From assembly GCA_036346375.1 (NCBI GenBank), contig CM070514.1:16210463-16274462 (forward strand): a DNA stretch of 64,000 bases, read 5' to 3'. Numbering within the stretch: the first letter of the stretch is position 1; the number at the start of each line of letters is the position of its first letter. Both the position numbers and the translations under genes were made by a program. The DNA comes from Guadua angustifolia. Taxonomy: Eukaryota; Streptophyta; Magnoliopsida; Poales; Poaceae. Shown here piece by piece: positions 11,253 through 24,170 of the stretch. The notes beneath the pieces are model-generated. The model saw only the letters and a list, made by a program, of their open reading frames with translations, had not been told where the DNA came from and did no database searches.

Positions 11253-11777
11253 CTTGGCTCAAATATTCTCCTCCACGATCCGATCGTAAAGCTTTCATTG
11301 TCTTGTCAAGCTAATTTTGTACCTCATTATGAAATTCCTTCAACTTTTCAAAGGATTTAGACTTGTGCCTCATTAAGTAGATGTAACTGTTTCTACTAAA
11401 GTCATCAGTAAAAGTTATGAAATACTAAAAACCACCTCTGGCTGTTGTGCTCATCGGTCCACATACATCCGTATGTACAATGGCCAATGAGCACTCAACC
11501 TCTCACCTATACTGGTGAAAGGCATCTTAGTCATCTTGCGAAGTAAACAAGACTTGCACGTTTCAAATGAATCAAAATCAAATGACTCTAGAAGACCATC
11601 CTTGTGGAGCTTCATTATGCATTTCTCATTTATATGACCTAAGCCACAACGCCAAATATAAGTTGGATTCAAATTATTCGACCGAAGACTCTTAGCATTT
11701 ATGTTATAGATCGGCACATGATCAAGTTTCAAAATATATAAACCATTAACTATAGGACAACTACCTATAGTATGCAC
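11253..11777 (-). pseudogene. Copia GAG-pre-integrase and integrase start
   Basis: The minus-strand reading contains GLGHINEKCIMKLHKDGLL and FETCKSCLLRKMTKMPF. This is the His/Cys zinc-binding module before copia integrase, with both C-x2-C cysteines present. Past a frameshift, KSFEKLKEFHNEVQN and KALRSDRGGEYLS-like stretches mark the integrase core up to its second catalytic Asp. The sequence then ends at the gypsy LTR. The integrase would insert element cDNA into the genome; here it is cut before the catalytic Glu. Confidence 0.8.
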
Positions 11778-11879
11778 CTTAGCATGTTACCTCAGTTCCT
11801 GACTACATGCACCGTTAATTTCTTTCTTTTATATTACTGTTTCAGGGCAAATATTCTGTCAATCAACATCATTTCTGCA

Positions 11880-12165
11880 CGTGCAAATATGAGCAACCGA
11901 TCCGGTATCAAATACCCAAAAACTAATATGAGAAATAGCAATATTGATCTCTATAACATTAATACCAAAAGTGGAAGTGTCACTTCGTTTCTTCTTGTTT
12001 GCCACGTACTTCGTACAATTCCTTTTCCAGTGCCCTGTCCCCTTGCAGTAAAAGCAAACGGCATCGGGTGCAGGTCCAGCCTTTTGCTTCTGCAGTTTAG
12101 ACTTGTTGCTCGATATCTCATCTTGAAACTTACCTGCACCCTTATCCTAACCACTAGTCTTTGAG
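11880..12165 (-). pseudogene. Copia zinc knuckle and protease motif
   Basis: On the minus strand CFYCKGTGHWKRNC is a complete CX2CX4HX4C zinc knuckle, followed by a Lys/Arg-rich stretch and then WVFDTGSVAHIC, the copia retropepsin-type active site (D-T-G). The reading runs on for a short distance and then meets stops before the GAG-pre-integrase block. Confidence 0.75.
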
Positions 12166-12169
12166 AACT

Positions 12170-12833
12170 TCTTCTTGAACTTAGTAGTCTTTTGAACTAT
12201 CATCACATGACTAGAGCTTTTCTTAATGCTCTCCTCAGCTAACTTGAGCATCCCATGCAGATCGGTCAAGCTTTTCTCCATGCCATTCATATGAAAGTTT
12301 AAAATGAATAGCTCATAGCTCTGAGGGAGCGACTAGAGAACCAAATCAGTGGCCAACTCTGGACCAAGGGGAAAACAAAGTTTTTCCAAGCTCTCAATGT
12401 AACCAATCATTTTGATTACATGAGGGCTGACCAGACTCCCTTCAGCTAGCCTACACGCAAACAAGGACTTCATGGTGTTGTACCTCTCAGCCCTAGCTTG
12501 ATTCTCAAACATGCCTTTCAAACCCATAATTATATTATGGGCATCCACGTTCTCATATTGCTTCTGAAGTTTAGAGTTCATGGAAACAAGCATGAGATAG
12601 CTAACATCAATGGTGTTAGTCCAATGCTTTTCATACTCATTCTTTTTAGCTCGAGTGGCATTCTCAACAGGTTCATCGGGATAGGGTTTCTCTAGAACAT
12701 ATTCCTTCTTTTCTTGTTTGAGAACGATTCTCAGATTGCAATACCAGTCAATAAAGTTTGTTCCATTCGGTTTATCTTTTTCAAGAATCAAACGCAAGCT
12801 AAAACTGGGTGTGGAGGAAGTAGTAGGTGCCAT
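12170..12833 (-). pseudogene. Copia gag polyprotein N-terminus (UBN2/DUF4219-like)
   Basis: A continuous minus-strand frame starts at an ATG at 12833 (MAPTTSSTPSFSLR) and runs to 12333. Diagnostic stretches are GTNFIDWYCNLRIVLKQEK, MNSKLQKQYENVDAHNIIMG and FENQARAERYNTMKSLFAC, the usual Ty1/copia gag core. The capsid function is inferred from family. A stop at about 12331 is followed by further gag-like sequence (SYELFILNFHMNGMEK-like) in the same direction, so the protein is prematurely ended. The zinc knuckle lies downstream at about 12100. Confidence 0.85.
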
Positions 12834-14029
12834 TTAATCTACAATATAAATATGCAACAGATAAGAATTATGTTTATGCATGATTTTCTACTAAAAAATT
12901 TAATTAAAGATATTCCCACTATATGAAACCATGTTCCCTCTAACAACATATAGTGAGTCAAGATCCAAATTTCATTAAATCCTAGTTAGCTTTGGCATCA
13001 CTACTAGAAACCTAATGTCATTCGGTAAGCAACACCTTCCTAATTACATCTCATGTAATTCTTGTTGGTTGAGTGACATGATAGGTGACTGCACTCTACT
13101 TTGGCAAACACACCAGTCAATAATCAAGACTCAATAGTTACAACAATTTGGCAAGGCATCAAATTAACTTAATTTTCTTTGAGTGAAACCACTCTAACAT
13201 GATCGAATTATCTAGTAAATCGTATGTAAAGTAGTGTAATAGAAAAATAATTCACAGATAATCACATTAAGTTGTGAAATAGTATGACCCTTGACATTGC
13301 AATCTCCATTACCATGCCACCTATTCACCGAGCCATCCTGCTAGAGATCTCTATCCTACCTAGCTATTACTCCTAATAGCTATTAATAAATTACATTGAT
13401 CATCAAACATCACAAATCGACACGCAGGCCGTTGAACAATTATGTGTAGCCTTTGGCTATTTGTCATGACACGCAGGTCATGACCATGCATCACATACAC
13501 GAGAACCATACTATTCACATATTATCTTGCAAAAATAAGTTATTCAAAGAATCCAATATATCAACCTACGCGGAGTCGAGGGGTGGCAGCCCCTCATTGC
13601 TTTCGGGGCAACCTTGGGAAAAAAGTGTTGGGCATATATTCGGTATATAGATTTCCATGGAAAAATTTCATCAGATTAATCAAATTAATCAAATTCTGAA
13701 TCGATCTCATCGACTTGATTTCCATTGAAAAATCGCTCTACTTGATTGGACCCATATGACTAAGCTTCATTGTTCACCTAGATGGCGGAAATCAACTACT
13801 AAGGGTGATCAAACAATGCCGCCATGTATACCCGATACAACCAGAACAGATTGATCTATCATGAAACCCTAAATCCAAAACTAAAACCCGATTGATCTCA
13901 TCAACTGACTACTAACAACCGATTCATCTCATGAACTGATCTAGGTCATCATACCAAACCAACAGTAGATCCACTACTGCCGCACATCGCACATATGCGA
14001 ATCACCCAGATCATAAACTAAATGAGTTG
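12834..14029. other. Non-coding leader of the copia element
   Basis: This stretch lies between the primer-binding-like site and gag of the minus-strand copia element. No protein family could be read in it. It is AT-rich apart from a short GAGGGG...CCCCTC stem near 13578-13595. Confidence 0.5.
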
Positions 14030-14041
14030 GCTCTTATACCA
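14030..14041 (-). other. Copia primer binding site (tRNA-iMet type)
   Basis: The minus strand reads TGGTATAAGAGC, one base away from TGGTATCAGAGC, the common plant copia primer site complementary to initiator tRNA-Met. It lies 13 bases inside the proposed LTR end. Confidence 0.65.
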
Positions 14042-14054
14042 CTAAAGGGGTACG

Positions 14055-15415
14055 TGTAGGCTACACTAGCATATAATTAAAATTTCTACCTCATAAACTA
14101 GAAAGCCATGCAAGTAAATGATCATGGATCATTACCATTAGACACGTAGTGCAGCAGAAGGAAGTTGATGCTGCCTGAATCAACAAATCACGCATCTTGA
14201 TGTGGTGGTCAATCTTTCTTGTGTGGTGGTCGATCGTCCCGATCAGTGTCACGGTAGTAGCAACACCTCTACTAGCATCCACACGTTCGAGGAAAAGAAC
14301 GCAGTGCGTTAGTGTGCCAACACCAGTGCGCGTGGGAAAGCTCAAGTGGTAACGGCTAGGGTTTCAGTGGCTACGCCCTTTAATCTGTCCTATTGCAACC
14401 ACGAACTCCCTTTAAATAGCCGCCTCCTCCCTTGCGGTGAAACCCTACATTATGGCCCAACTGAAGGACAAAGCCCACTTAGCCCATTAGTGATGGACCC
14501 AATCCGTACCACTATATTCCAACCCCATAAGTGTGTGACCTTGAAGCTTCATGTATATTTGGACAAGACATGGAAACACCTTTTTGACCAATAATCGATA
14601 GCGGTATCTAGCAGTACATATCGATTCCCAAATATCCATAAAGCATCGAACGAACCTACTATAGTGTGATAATGTCATGTTTCCTTTGCTTCACGATATC
14701 AGATCAAGCTAAAGGTGAGAGTCATGTCATCCTATGATAGCTCGATCTCTTCACTCATACCGTAGTGGAATAATTTATCTGGATTAACTCTGAATCACAT
14801 TTGGCATGGCTGTGCACTTCCTTAATCCATCTACCTCAAGGGGCCCAAAGATATCTCTCTGTTATATAGGAGGAGCAAATTCCATCTTGATCATTCATAT
14901 ACCTCAGCATGTTTTTTAGTAAACCTGAAAGCTTCCTTTATAACTACCTGGTTAAAGAGTAGCATTTGGTAGCTCCAAAGTAAACCATTTCACATCTAGG
15001 AAATCAATGACGATCTCAGGTCTAAGGAACATATATATACTACACGTGAGACCAACTGATGACACATAAGAATATATAACAATTCTCCCAGTGTCTGAGA
15101 TGGATCTATCCAATGCATGGTCTCTAACATGTGTCCATATTATTGATTAGATATCTCATATCTCTATGACCCGTGAAACATGGTCATCAATCAATACATG
15201 TGCTGATCTACAAAATATAATTGTTCTATATTATGATAACCGATCAGGGATAACTTGAATAATATTGATATGTAGAAAAAGTTGCATGAACAAGTCATTT
15301 ACTTGTTGATTAATCCAATCAATATTTGTTTAAAGGACAAATAATTATACTATTCCATAAACATAAGGCGTGATACAATCATCTTTGTGATTGCCTTAAG
15401 GGCATATCACTAACA
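14055..15415 (-). repeat. 5' LTR of the copia element
   Basis: On the minus strand the LTR starts TGTTAGTGATATGCCC at 15415 and is proposed to end TAGTGTAGCCTACA at 14055, just before the primer-binding-like site. It has TG...CA ends and about 1.36 kb. A TTTAAA-type TATA box lies at 14410-14419. The start is well supported; the inner end is a best guess. Confidence 0.7.
14410..14419 (-). promoter_or_regulatory. TATA-like box in copia LTR
   Basis: The minus strand reads CTATTTAAAG inside the LTR, pointing toward gag. The GC-rich sequence next to it fits a core promoter region. Confidence 0.4.
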
Positions 15416-15693
15416 GAACCATCTTTGATGTGGTGATCTTCACAGATAGTTCTTCTTTAGAACCATCTTGTAATGAAGATCATATAAGAGGCAAGTTGGT
15501 AAATCAACAACTCATAGAGGCTCATAAAAGAGGAAAGAAAGTAAATTTAAGAGAAGGTAAATTAAGAGAAGTAAATTTAAGAGAAGGTAAGTTAAGAATT
15601 ATTTATGGTGCTCTCAGAAATTGGGCAAGTTTGAAGATTTTGAATCTTCAATCTCAATCACAAATAGGCTAAACAATCAATTAAGCAAGTATG
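15416..15693. other. Target-site flank left of the CACTA element
   Basis: A short stretch between the copia LTR and the CACTA element. It holds repeats of GTAAATTTAAGAGAAG between 15541 and 15600 and an open frame of 80 codons (15430-15672) with no recognisable family. Its last 95 bases (GGTGCTCTCAG to CAATTAAGCAAG) recur in diverged form to the right of the CACTA element at 29466-29550, so the transposon landed in a locally duplicated sequence. Confidence 0.6.
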
Positions 15694-15900
15694 CACTACA
15701 AGAAACAGGAGAAAATTCGTGGGTTTTTTTAAATTCGTGGGCCAAAAAACCCACGAATTTAAGTAATTAAATTCGGTTTTATTAAAAGCCAACGAATTTA
15801 ATTAAATTCATGGGCCAAAAAAATACCGATTTAATTTATGTATTTAAATTGACTGACTTGTAATATTACCCACAATTTATTTAAATTAAATGGGCCAAAA
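15694..15900 (+). repeat. Left terminal and subterminal repeats of the CACTA element
   Basis: After the terminal CACTACAAGAAACAG come several direct and inverted copies of AAATTCGTGGG(CC), decaying rightward into AAATTAAATGGGCC forms. Copies at 15731-15762 face each other and would fold into a 13-bp stem. Such motifs are the binding sites of the TNPA-type protein in known En/Spm elements; binding here is inferred. Confidence 0.85.
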
Positions 15901-15914
15901 GTGCACTGCAATTT

Positions 15915-16300
15915 ATGCCCGAACTTAGGGCTAGGCAAGCTTCTCTCTGTCTTCGCAATCTCACACCCCGCCTCCTTTGCTCTCTCCTCCCAGCGCCCCC
16001 CCCTCCCACCCTTGCCGCCCCTCCCTCCCACGCCCGCCACGCCCCACGCCGCCCCCCCTACTTGCCTTGCGCCCTCCTGCCATGTCGCCCCGCCCCTTGC
16101 ATCCCTGCCTCAGCCCTTGCCGCAGCGCCCGCCGCCTCCCGCTCGCCTGCTCACAGCGCTGATCGCCGCCTCGCCGCCTTGCGCCCGCTCGGCCTACCCC
16201 TACGGCGCCGTCGCTGTCGCTCGCCGCCGCCGTCCCCATCCCGGACCATGCACGGCGCCTGCGGGTCTTCACCGTGGCAGGATCGAACCTCACGGTGAGT
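15915..16300 (+). other. CT/GC-rich block, possible first exon inside the CACTA element
   Basis: A strongly C-rich stretch, open in more than one plus frame, giving Pro/Ala/Arg-rich peptides with no family match. It ends at CACG followed by GTGAGT at 16291, a good splice donor. Its place just inside the left terminal repeats suggests a 5' exon or leader of the transposase transcript; it could also be a captured host fragment. Function unknown. Confidence 0.35.
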
Positions 16301-18581
16301 TCTTCCTACAGCGAGTCGTGCATGATGGGTAGTCTCATTTGCAATCTTGTATGCACAATATGTGAATGGAATGGGTTTTGTCGAGATTGTGGTCCTAGAA
16401 CTAGGATGTGTCAACGACCTTCTATTATGAGTCCTTTTTACTCGGAGGTTTCATCCTTTATGTTTCATTTATTAATTTAGGCGATGAAATGATGAGTGAT
16501 GAATCATATATACCTTCTTGAAAGGAAGCAACCTTCCGGTTTTAGACCTTGTGCCCTTTGGGAATAAGATCGATGATGAGTTGTTCTTGACCCTTTGCCG
16601 AGCAACACGGGAATGGAAGGGCATGGTACGACTTATAGGCAGTATGAGACTATCACGAGTATATAATACTAGATAGGTTAACGCGCTATGCCGCGTCGGA
16701 TGGAAATATATATTAAAAAGTGTAGTTAGAAATATTAGCCCATGCGCTTCTCGAGACATAAGCTAAATGTAGAATTTATGTAGAAGGCAACATCATAGTA
16801 TGCATACGTAGGGAATAGGTGCGCTTTTTATTAACGTCTTGGTATTTCTATAAAGAGTTTTTCCAATAATATACTGGTAGTTCCTAGGCCTTTATGCTGT
16901 AGATATATATGGACTATGTGCACAACAATCGATGTAACAGTGGGTCAAGAATACATAGATAATAGGAAATGCCAAAAGAGGAGGCAGGAATACCTTATCC
17001 TCTTTAGGATTGTCGGTACCATCATAATTAAACCTCTATGCAGTAGACATTGAACCTTCATTTCCTTCTATTTCCAAAGCTCAAGAATTCAGTTCCTTGG
17101 TAATGTGCTCCACTTGAGTCTGCTTATGCATTAATACGACTTAATGACACTTGGCGATTGAAGTTTTCTACATGACAGAATCACAAAAAAAATATTGATA
17201 TCTGTGTTGGCCAGATGGAAGGGAATGATCGCTAATAATACTTAGGCCTAGCTTGGATAGAATGTGGAATGATAGACAACTCAATAGGGCGTTTTGCATT
17301 CCTTTGTGGCCAAACAAAATAGCATAAGGCATCAGACTGGTTCTAGAGTCACTAAAGTACTTAAATAAATGTATGCATCATTGCCTAATCTGAAATGTAT
17401 ACACAGATCACATGCTAAGAGAAATGTATATTTCAAATATATATGATCGCAAGTTATAGATCCTTATGACTGAATGTGATCCGAAATTACTTTCGAATGT
17501 CTTAGCCTATTTCGTAAGAATAACTTAACTCAGGTTTCTAGGATTAATGATTAAATGAAGTAATTATGGTCATGCGAGCTACCGTAGTTTGTTAAAGGTA
17601 CACATCAATGTAGCAGCATTACTTTTGCTGCTTAATGATAAGAGTAAAAATGCATTACAATTGTTACGTTGTAATATCCCATGAGCAGAAACAATGTAAA
17701 ATCCTGTTCAAATGTGGGGTCCTGATTTAAGTACACTCAATCATCCTAACCTAGCATGAGGACTTTAAAGTATTTCATACATGTTGGCATATGTCCTAGC
17801 ATGAGGATTTAAGTACACTCAATTTGAGTTGTTGCTAACTTGCTATATTCTTCTAATCTCTTGTTTGATGTTTCATTTAAAGGTCAAATAGTGGAGTCCT
17901 CTTATACTCTTATTGCTTTTTGTTAAGTTAGTTTAGATTTTTTGCCAAAGTGTTTGCCGCTTAATCAATGCGTAACTTTTAAACTTGTATAATTCTTTGG
18001 ATGCATTCGAGGTTACATGTGCGGTGAATGCATAATAATCTCCATTTATTTTACAATTCAAATATGGGCATAAAATTCATTTAGTCTCAATGTGAAACGA
18101 TTAATTAGCTTGAAGTTATTTCATCTCATTTTATATTCACGCATATGGTATATATATTTTTATTCTCTCATTTGCCGTTGTATATAACGTTAGAGTTTAG
18201 GCTTTCGTCGAACAAGAGAGAGCCTAGGCGTCACCCGTTAAGAACGGCGCATCTCACATTTGCTTGTGAGGTGCGCGTGATTCGAATTGTCCAACGGCGT
18301 ATTTTGGACGGCCGAGAATGTTGGTCGTTGCATGGGGCTGTGGCGTGCGGCGATCGAGCGTGATTTGGCCGCATAACCTGTTGTTCTCCGACGCACCAGC
18401 ATCAGCGTGCGCTTGGAGAACAAATGGGTTATCTTGTCAAATTTCGTTCGGTTCAGAAGACGCCACGTGTCGCATGCAACGGCCTCCATTCTGGGTGGGT
18501 TTAGAACACATCTTTCCTAACAGGTTGTCTTTGTCACCTAAGCCACGGTCGACGCGTTGACATCGTTTCATTTGTTTAGCT
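16301..18581. other. CACTA internal region, no gene recognised
   Basis: Mostly AT-rich sequence between the CT-rich block and the transposase. No protein family or terminal repeat was recognised. The last 350 bases (about 18230-18560) are GC-richer and probably belong to the leader or first intron border of the transposase gene. Confidence 0.5.
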
Positions 18582-21500
18582 TTGAGAATGGGTGACGATC
18601 GGAGGGCGATGTATCACGGATGGAGGAGTGATGGGGGGCACACAAGGGAATGGGGGCAGATCACGGATGCTTTCTTGAAGCAAGCATTCGCTGGAGGAGC
18701 TGAATATGTGTATTGCCCGTGTACCCTCTGCGAGAATAACAGCTACTATAGCAAGGATATAGTGCAGTATCACATTTGCAAAAACGGGTTCATGCCTAAC
18801 TATTTGGTGTGGCACCGTCATGGAGAGGCCGCAGGGCAGGCCATTGAGTCGGACCATGGGGAGGATGACGACCGGATGGAAGAGATGTCGCATGATCTTG
18901 GCGGGGATTGAATTTAACTCGGGGAGGGTCACAATGAGGAGGTTAAGGAATTCTATAGGCTACTTGACGCCTCGGATGTGAAGTCGCATGACTTGACCAA
19001 TGTGACCGTCTCCGCGGTTTCACGGCTTATGTCGATGAAGTCGAGTTCAACTTTTCAACAAATGCTTCAACGCTTTGCTTGAACTTATGAATGATGTCCT
19101 TCCGCCTAACCACAAGATGCCAAAGGATTTGTACCAATCGAAAAAGTTGATGGCGGCCTCGGGATGAATTACCGAAGATTGATGTGTGCGAGAATAATTG
19201 CATGTCGCTCGAAGGATCATGACAAGGATACTCATTGTATGCATTATGGTACATGTAGATTCGTTGAGGTGGTAGATGAGGAAGGGTATCGGTGACTACA
19301 AAGGTCGCGACTAAACAACCGGTACATGCCGATCACGGATAGGCTTAAACGGCAGTACATGTCAAAAGTAACAATGAAACATATGCGATGGCACAAAGAA
19401 GGTAAACGTGAGGACCGAGACCCGATATGATGGTGCATCCGTCGATGGCGAGGCATGGTAGGCATTGGACCGATTCGATCCTGCATTTACAAGCGACCCT
19501 AGGAGTGTTCGTTTTGGTTTGTCCACGGACGGTTTCACACCTTTCAAAGACAAGCGCTAGCCCTACTCTTGTTGGCGGTCTTCATCATGCCATACAATCT
19601 TCCACCGAGATTTGCTTGAAAGAGGGTTCATATTCCTTGCTCTTGTCATTCCGTGTCCTAAGCATCCGGGAAGGATCTCAATGTGTTCATGCGCCCTTAA
19701 TTGACGAAATAAAAAGTTGTGGCGAGGGAAAAGGCATACGACAAGATTGCCGTAGAGAATTTACCTTCGAGCTGCATACCGTGGTCGGTCCATGATTTGT
19801 TGGCATATGGCATTTGGGTGTACCGGTGTGTTCATGGTCACTGTGTTGTCCACTTTGTATGGTCGACTCGATGCATTCAGCTCACGCACGGTAAAAGATC
19901 ACATTCTTCGATTGCCATAGACGGTGGCTTCCGGCGAGGCACCTTTCAGAACGATGCCAAAGCATTTCAAAAGGAAAGAAAGTTAAAAAGGGTCAAGGTT
20001 TACTCACGGAGAGGAGATAGCTGAATGGCATAGTCGGCTTGAACGATTTATTAAGTGGGTTTCATTGCTATGGAAAGGAGCACAACCGACTCATATTTCT
20101 TTTCTTTGGGAGCTACCTTCTGCAAAGCTTTGATTCTGCCGCATAACATAGATTTGATGCACCAAGAGCGCAATGTGGCAGAAAGCATCATAAGCATGGT
20201 GTTTGATGTAACGGACAAAACAAAGGATAACGTGAGTGCTAGGAAAGACATGGGTGATCATTGTGCTAGGCCGTGGCTCGAGGTTAAAGTTGGTTTAAAT
20301 GGAAATGAGAGCCGGCCACGAGCTCCATACTGTGTGAAGCCAGAAGACCGTAAACAGATTTTGAGGTGGATGAAAACTCTAAAATTTCCTGATCGCTATG
20401 CATCTAACATAAAACGGGCTGTGAATGTCAGCACCGGTAAGCTAAACGGGCTAAAGAGTCATGATTACCATATTATCATGGAAAGACTTGTTCCGGTAAT
20501 GTTTCCTGGCTATTTTGTAATGAGTTGTGGAGGATGTTAGCCGAGCTCGCCACTTCTATAAGCAGATATGCGCTAAGGAAATCTCAAGACGTTGATGCGT
20601 GAAGTTAGAGAAGGAATTTTTGCTTGTATGCAAGATGGAAAAACTTTCCCACCGGTTTTATGAATGTGATGCAACATCTCTGGTGCATCTCGCCTTGGGA
20701 AGCGATGGTTGGAGGTCCCGCTAGCTTCGGATGGATGTATAGTCGAAAGGGAGTTGAAAAGCTTAGAGCTACAAAGGCGCAACAAGGCAAGGGTAGAGGG
20801 TGTATCGCAGAGGCTTATGCAAGTAAAGAGATCACAAACTTCTCAACAAAGTATTTCGCAATAAGCACAACGTGAGTGCCCCTACGAGTCAAGACTGCGT
20901 CTGCGGAAGAACCGCAGCGAACTTAAGCTTTTTCAATGCAAGGGTCAACTCAAGGTCGTATAATCGCACACCATGTTGAGTATGAGGAGTGGAACTCGCC
21001 ATGCTTTACATGTTCAAGAATATGGTAGAAGTTGAAAAATATTTTGAGTAAGCGACTTTCCAATTATGTTTTCAACATTTCAATGTAGTGTCCTTTTAAC
21101 CCGGGAATAAATGACGCAGAGTGTTTGACAAAGAAAATTGAAGTCAACTCGACAACCCACAAGTAAGCAATTGGATAACCTACGCCGTGATGGGTTGAAA
21201 GGCGCCCAAGCTTGAGGCAATGGTTCCACAAGATGTAATTTGACTATTTATTCAATTTTTAAAATGAATTGTTGTAGTAACTTAATATTAGACTAACAAA
21301 GATGCATATTGCTATATAGTGTATGCGTGATGCCTCCGCCCCTCGAGGATGTCCGATGCGGCTCTCACATGGTGATGTGACGGCAAGGAGCTATAGTCGC
21401 TATGATGTGAACGGGTTCCGCTTTGACAATGAAATTAGAAGCTAGCCGTCCACTTGTGGCCACTTCAAACAGCGGAGTAGTCACAACGTCGTTCGATTCT

Positions 21501-21640
21501 AGGGACGTTTCAGACATGCAAAGCAACGAGAAGATGATGTGGGTGATGTATATCAAGAAGAAGCTATGGGGATTCTTTCCTTGTCTCCGACGGGGCAGGA
21601 CTCGATCAATTACCTACCGATGCCACAGACGTAATAACAA
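18582..21640 (+). pseudogene. tnp2-type CACTA transposase (TNPD-like), decayed
   Basis: The N-terminus (from 18588) is a transposase-associated domain: TDAFLKQAFAGGAEYVYCPC, a Cys-containing CENNSYYSKDIV, then NGFMPNYLVWHRHGE. Downstream frames in order show GLGMNY and DKDTHCMHYG pieces (19150-19250), WSVHDLLAYGIW (19785-19830), NIDLMHQERNVAESIISM and KLNGLKSHDYHIIMERL (20055-20540), NVMQHLWCISPWEAMVGGP and GCIAEAYASKEITNF (20620-20850), and a DUF4216-like remnant (YSRYDVNGF, KLEASRPLVATSNSGVV, 21390-21500). This protein catalyses excision and insertion of the element. The reading switches frame repeatedly through 1-2 base indels and carries stops. The longest clean stretch is 20055-20520. 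Confidence 0.9.
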
Positions 21641-22860
21641 ATGAACCAGGCCCTTCACGGATACGCCGTAAAAAGTCAGTAAGGATTGCACGTCTTCAAG
21701 CATCGCCTCAATGAAATGCAGTCGACGGTATGCATTCGACGACGATTTTTTTTATATGTATATTTTGTAAGATGTGCTTGATGAGTGGAAGTGGAATGAC
21801 CTGTTTGATATCAGATGTTCTATTACAATTAATGGTACATGAGGAAGCGCAATTTTGGTCACGGTCACAAGAAGCGTCTCTTTTGTCTTAAGAGTGCCAC
21901 TAGTTTATTCGCTTTATTATGGTAATTTCTCCTTTATTTGTTTCAATTTGTACCTTTGCACTAATTTTTTGAAGATATTTTGTGTTTTTTGGGTTTTAGA
22001 ACCTTTTTCACATATTATGTCATTAATTGTTCATGGACTCTGCCTTCTGTTGCAGTTGAAGTCAAGAAAAGCAAATCTGAAAACATCGGGGAAAGTGGCA
22101 TCGAAGAAGCGTCAGGCTTTGGATCAATAGGAGAAACATCTTCCATTGCAAGGTATGCACATTTCAGATCTTAAAGAGAAGCACGGTGCATGATATGTAT
22201 GCTTGAGTGCTTGTCTATATGTATCTTCGGTGCACGTGTGAAAGTGGTGATATTGAATGTACAGAAATGACATATATAGCCTGCTTCATAACTCTGTTCT
22301 TACCGTGATAATGTTTTCTATATTGAAACAGAGAGGTTCTACAATTGTCACATAACTATGTAAATAAAATATTGTTAATCTTCAACATGAATAGGATCTG
22401 GGTTTGCTAACACTCAATCTGCTATTTCTTTATGAATGTCATGCCGGGTTTGCAAGAATTCTCAATTAATGCAACTCTCATCGGTACTTCGAAATGCATG
22501 TTTCTTTATAAAAGAACATGCTTAGTATGAGTTGGTCAATCTAGAAAATGTCAAGTTCCGGATAGACAGACAGTAAATGTATTTGTTGGGCAATGCCCCT
22601 CTATGCTGCATATCTGAATTTGCCATGTCAATGCCATGCTGAGAAGAATGTCATAGTTGAAGTCTATTTCCTTGACAATATCTTGTTGCAAGTAATTGGT
22701 AACTACAGAATAAATTGTCAAATTATCAAACCTAGTGTGGTTGATGATACCAAGTAAAGGACAATAACAACTATTTTTACAAGTTATTGTTGTCTCATTC
22801 ATTTTGCAAGTTATTGAAAATTATTTGTAGACCGTGTACTAACTCTTGTCAAATTTGAAC
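21641..22860. other. CACTA internal region between the two transposon genes
   Basis: AT-rich sequence with a short open frame (21855-22174) ending in a Lys/Ser/Glu-rich stretch KKSKSENIGESGIEEASGF. That may be a small exon of the second transposon gene, but I cannot assign it. The rest shows nothing recognisable. Confidence 0.4.
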
Positions 22861-22862
22861 AG

Positions 22863-24170
22863 ATGAGTATGTTCAGCATCAAAGTTGACAAGCTTAAAGG
22901 CAAGTTCAATGGTCATCCTCCAAAAGGTTGAGGAGCAGGGGTTCCGATGCTCAGACTCGGCGGTTGGCGGCGCCATGTTTGCTGGGTCACAGATATTAGA
23001 CAAATGGAGAGAGCAGCCCAGAGGTGCTTCATGAGCGTGCACGAGAACAAATGGGGAGCAGCCACAGCAGACGAGGGGTAGGTGGGGGTTGAACGAGGGG
23101 CGTGGGGGTTCGTGGACGAGGATGAGGACTTGGGCGAGGCGGACGATGAGGAGGACGTTGGGGGTGGTGGCAGTGGGACTACAGATGCAGATGCCGAGGC
23201 CGAGGCAGCAGTAGATGCGGAGTTGGCGACGACCTTAGAGCCAGTTGAAGAGGGCGGGACTTGTTCGGTACCATCGTATATGCGTAGTATTGATTAGCAT
23301 TTAATATCCATATTTACATTGTAATGTCTATGAACTAATGATTTGCATTTCAGTTTTAGTAAAAGCGCCTCGGTCATTCGAGATGCAACCCGCCGATAGG
23401 AGGTTGATAGAGCTACGTGGGAGCAGTAATGCTTATATCTTTCATGTCTTTTCTTTAAGCATGAGCTAAGTGACAACTTATTGTTTTCATGCATCTTTGT
23501 CTTGTATTTTGTTGTAGGCACCGGAAAGAGCCGGGTTGGACTAGGAGGCCACATTACAAGGTTAACGCCGTCTTGAGAGCCCTTGGCGCTACTACTACCC
23601 TGGCGTGGTTGAGTCAGCAGGATAGATTCGCGCCCACAACCGAAGCACTGGCGCGAAGAATAACGTGGAAGAAACGAAGAAAACCAAACATGTCGTATGC
23701 AATTGGCTGGCCGGTGAGTTTATGTTATGTATTTACTCTATTTGAGTATTGCTTTAAATGCAAATACAATTTGACAATGTGTAATCTATGCAGAGAGGTT
23801 CGGATTGAGAACGAAGACGATTACACCACCGTGAAGAAGGCCAAAAGCGTCTTCAATAGGGCGGCACAAAAGGTTATCGGAGATTCGTTCAAGAATGCAC
23901 CGGATTCAAGCCATCATCCATTTTACAAGAGGGTGAAGAAGGTGAACATGAGAAGACCAGAGGCGAGGAGGATACACTGACAGTAACAAGAGTATCTCGA
24001 GCTCGGTCGATTGGATAATGAAGGACATGGAGGCTTGGAGGTGGATGTGCCTAAGATCGGCATCGGTGGATTTTCAAGAAAAATCAAATAGAAATCGAGG
24101 GAATGAAGAAGTAGAATGGGGAAGCACAAGCACGGCGCAGACGACACATTGGCCTAGAGCAACGCATGGT
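22863..24170 (+). pseudogene. TNPA-like second CACTA gene (Transposase_24 type), decayed
   Basis: The first block (23082-23297) is very acidic with Gly runs (FVDEDEDLGEADDEEDVGGG). After an intron, KAPRSFEMQPADRRLIELRG (about 23350-23430) and, after another intron from 23519, a YYYPGVVESAG-like stretch with VEETKKTKHVVCNWLA, then RTKTITPP and AQKVIGDSFKNAPDSSHHPF. Order and wording resemble the plant En/Spm second protein, which binds subterminal repeats. Frames change several times and stops are present. Assignment is by pattern memory and less certain than the tnp2 gene. Confidence 0.6.

Larger units (their letters stand above)
11253..15415 (-). mobile_element. Ty1/copia element, 5' half, truncated in integrase
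   Basis: Minus-strand order from the right: 5' LTR (14055-15415), primer-binding-like TGGTATAAGAGC (14030-14041), a non-coding leader of about 1.2 kb, gag (12833 to about 12170), zinc knuckle and protease (about 12160-11880), GAG-pre-integrase and the start of integrase (11777-11253). It stops exactly where the gypsy LTR begins at 11252, so that gypsy element inserted here. Reverse transcriptase and the 3' LTR are missing from the window. Frameshifts and stops interrupt the polyprotein after gag. Confidence 0.82.

Noticed and set aside
15961..16293. Gly/Arg-rich minus-strand frame
   Set aside because: A by-product of C-rich plus-strand composition with no family match.
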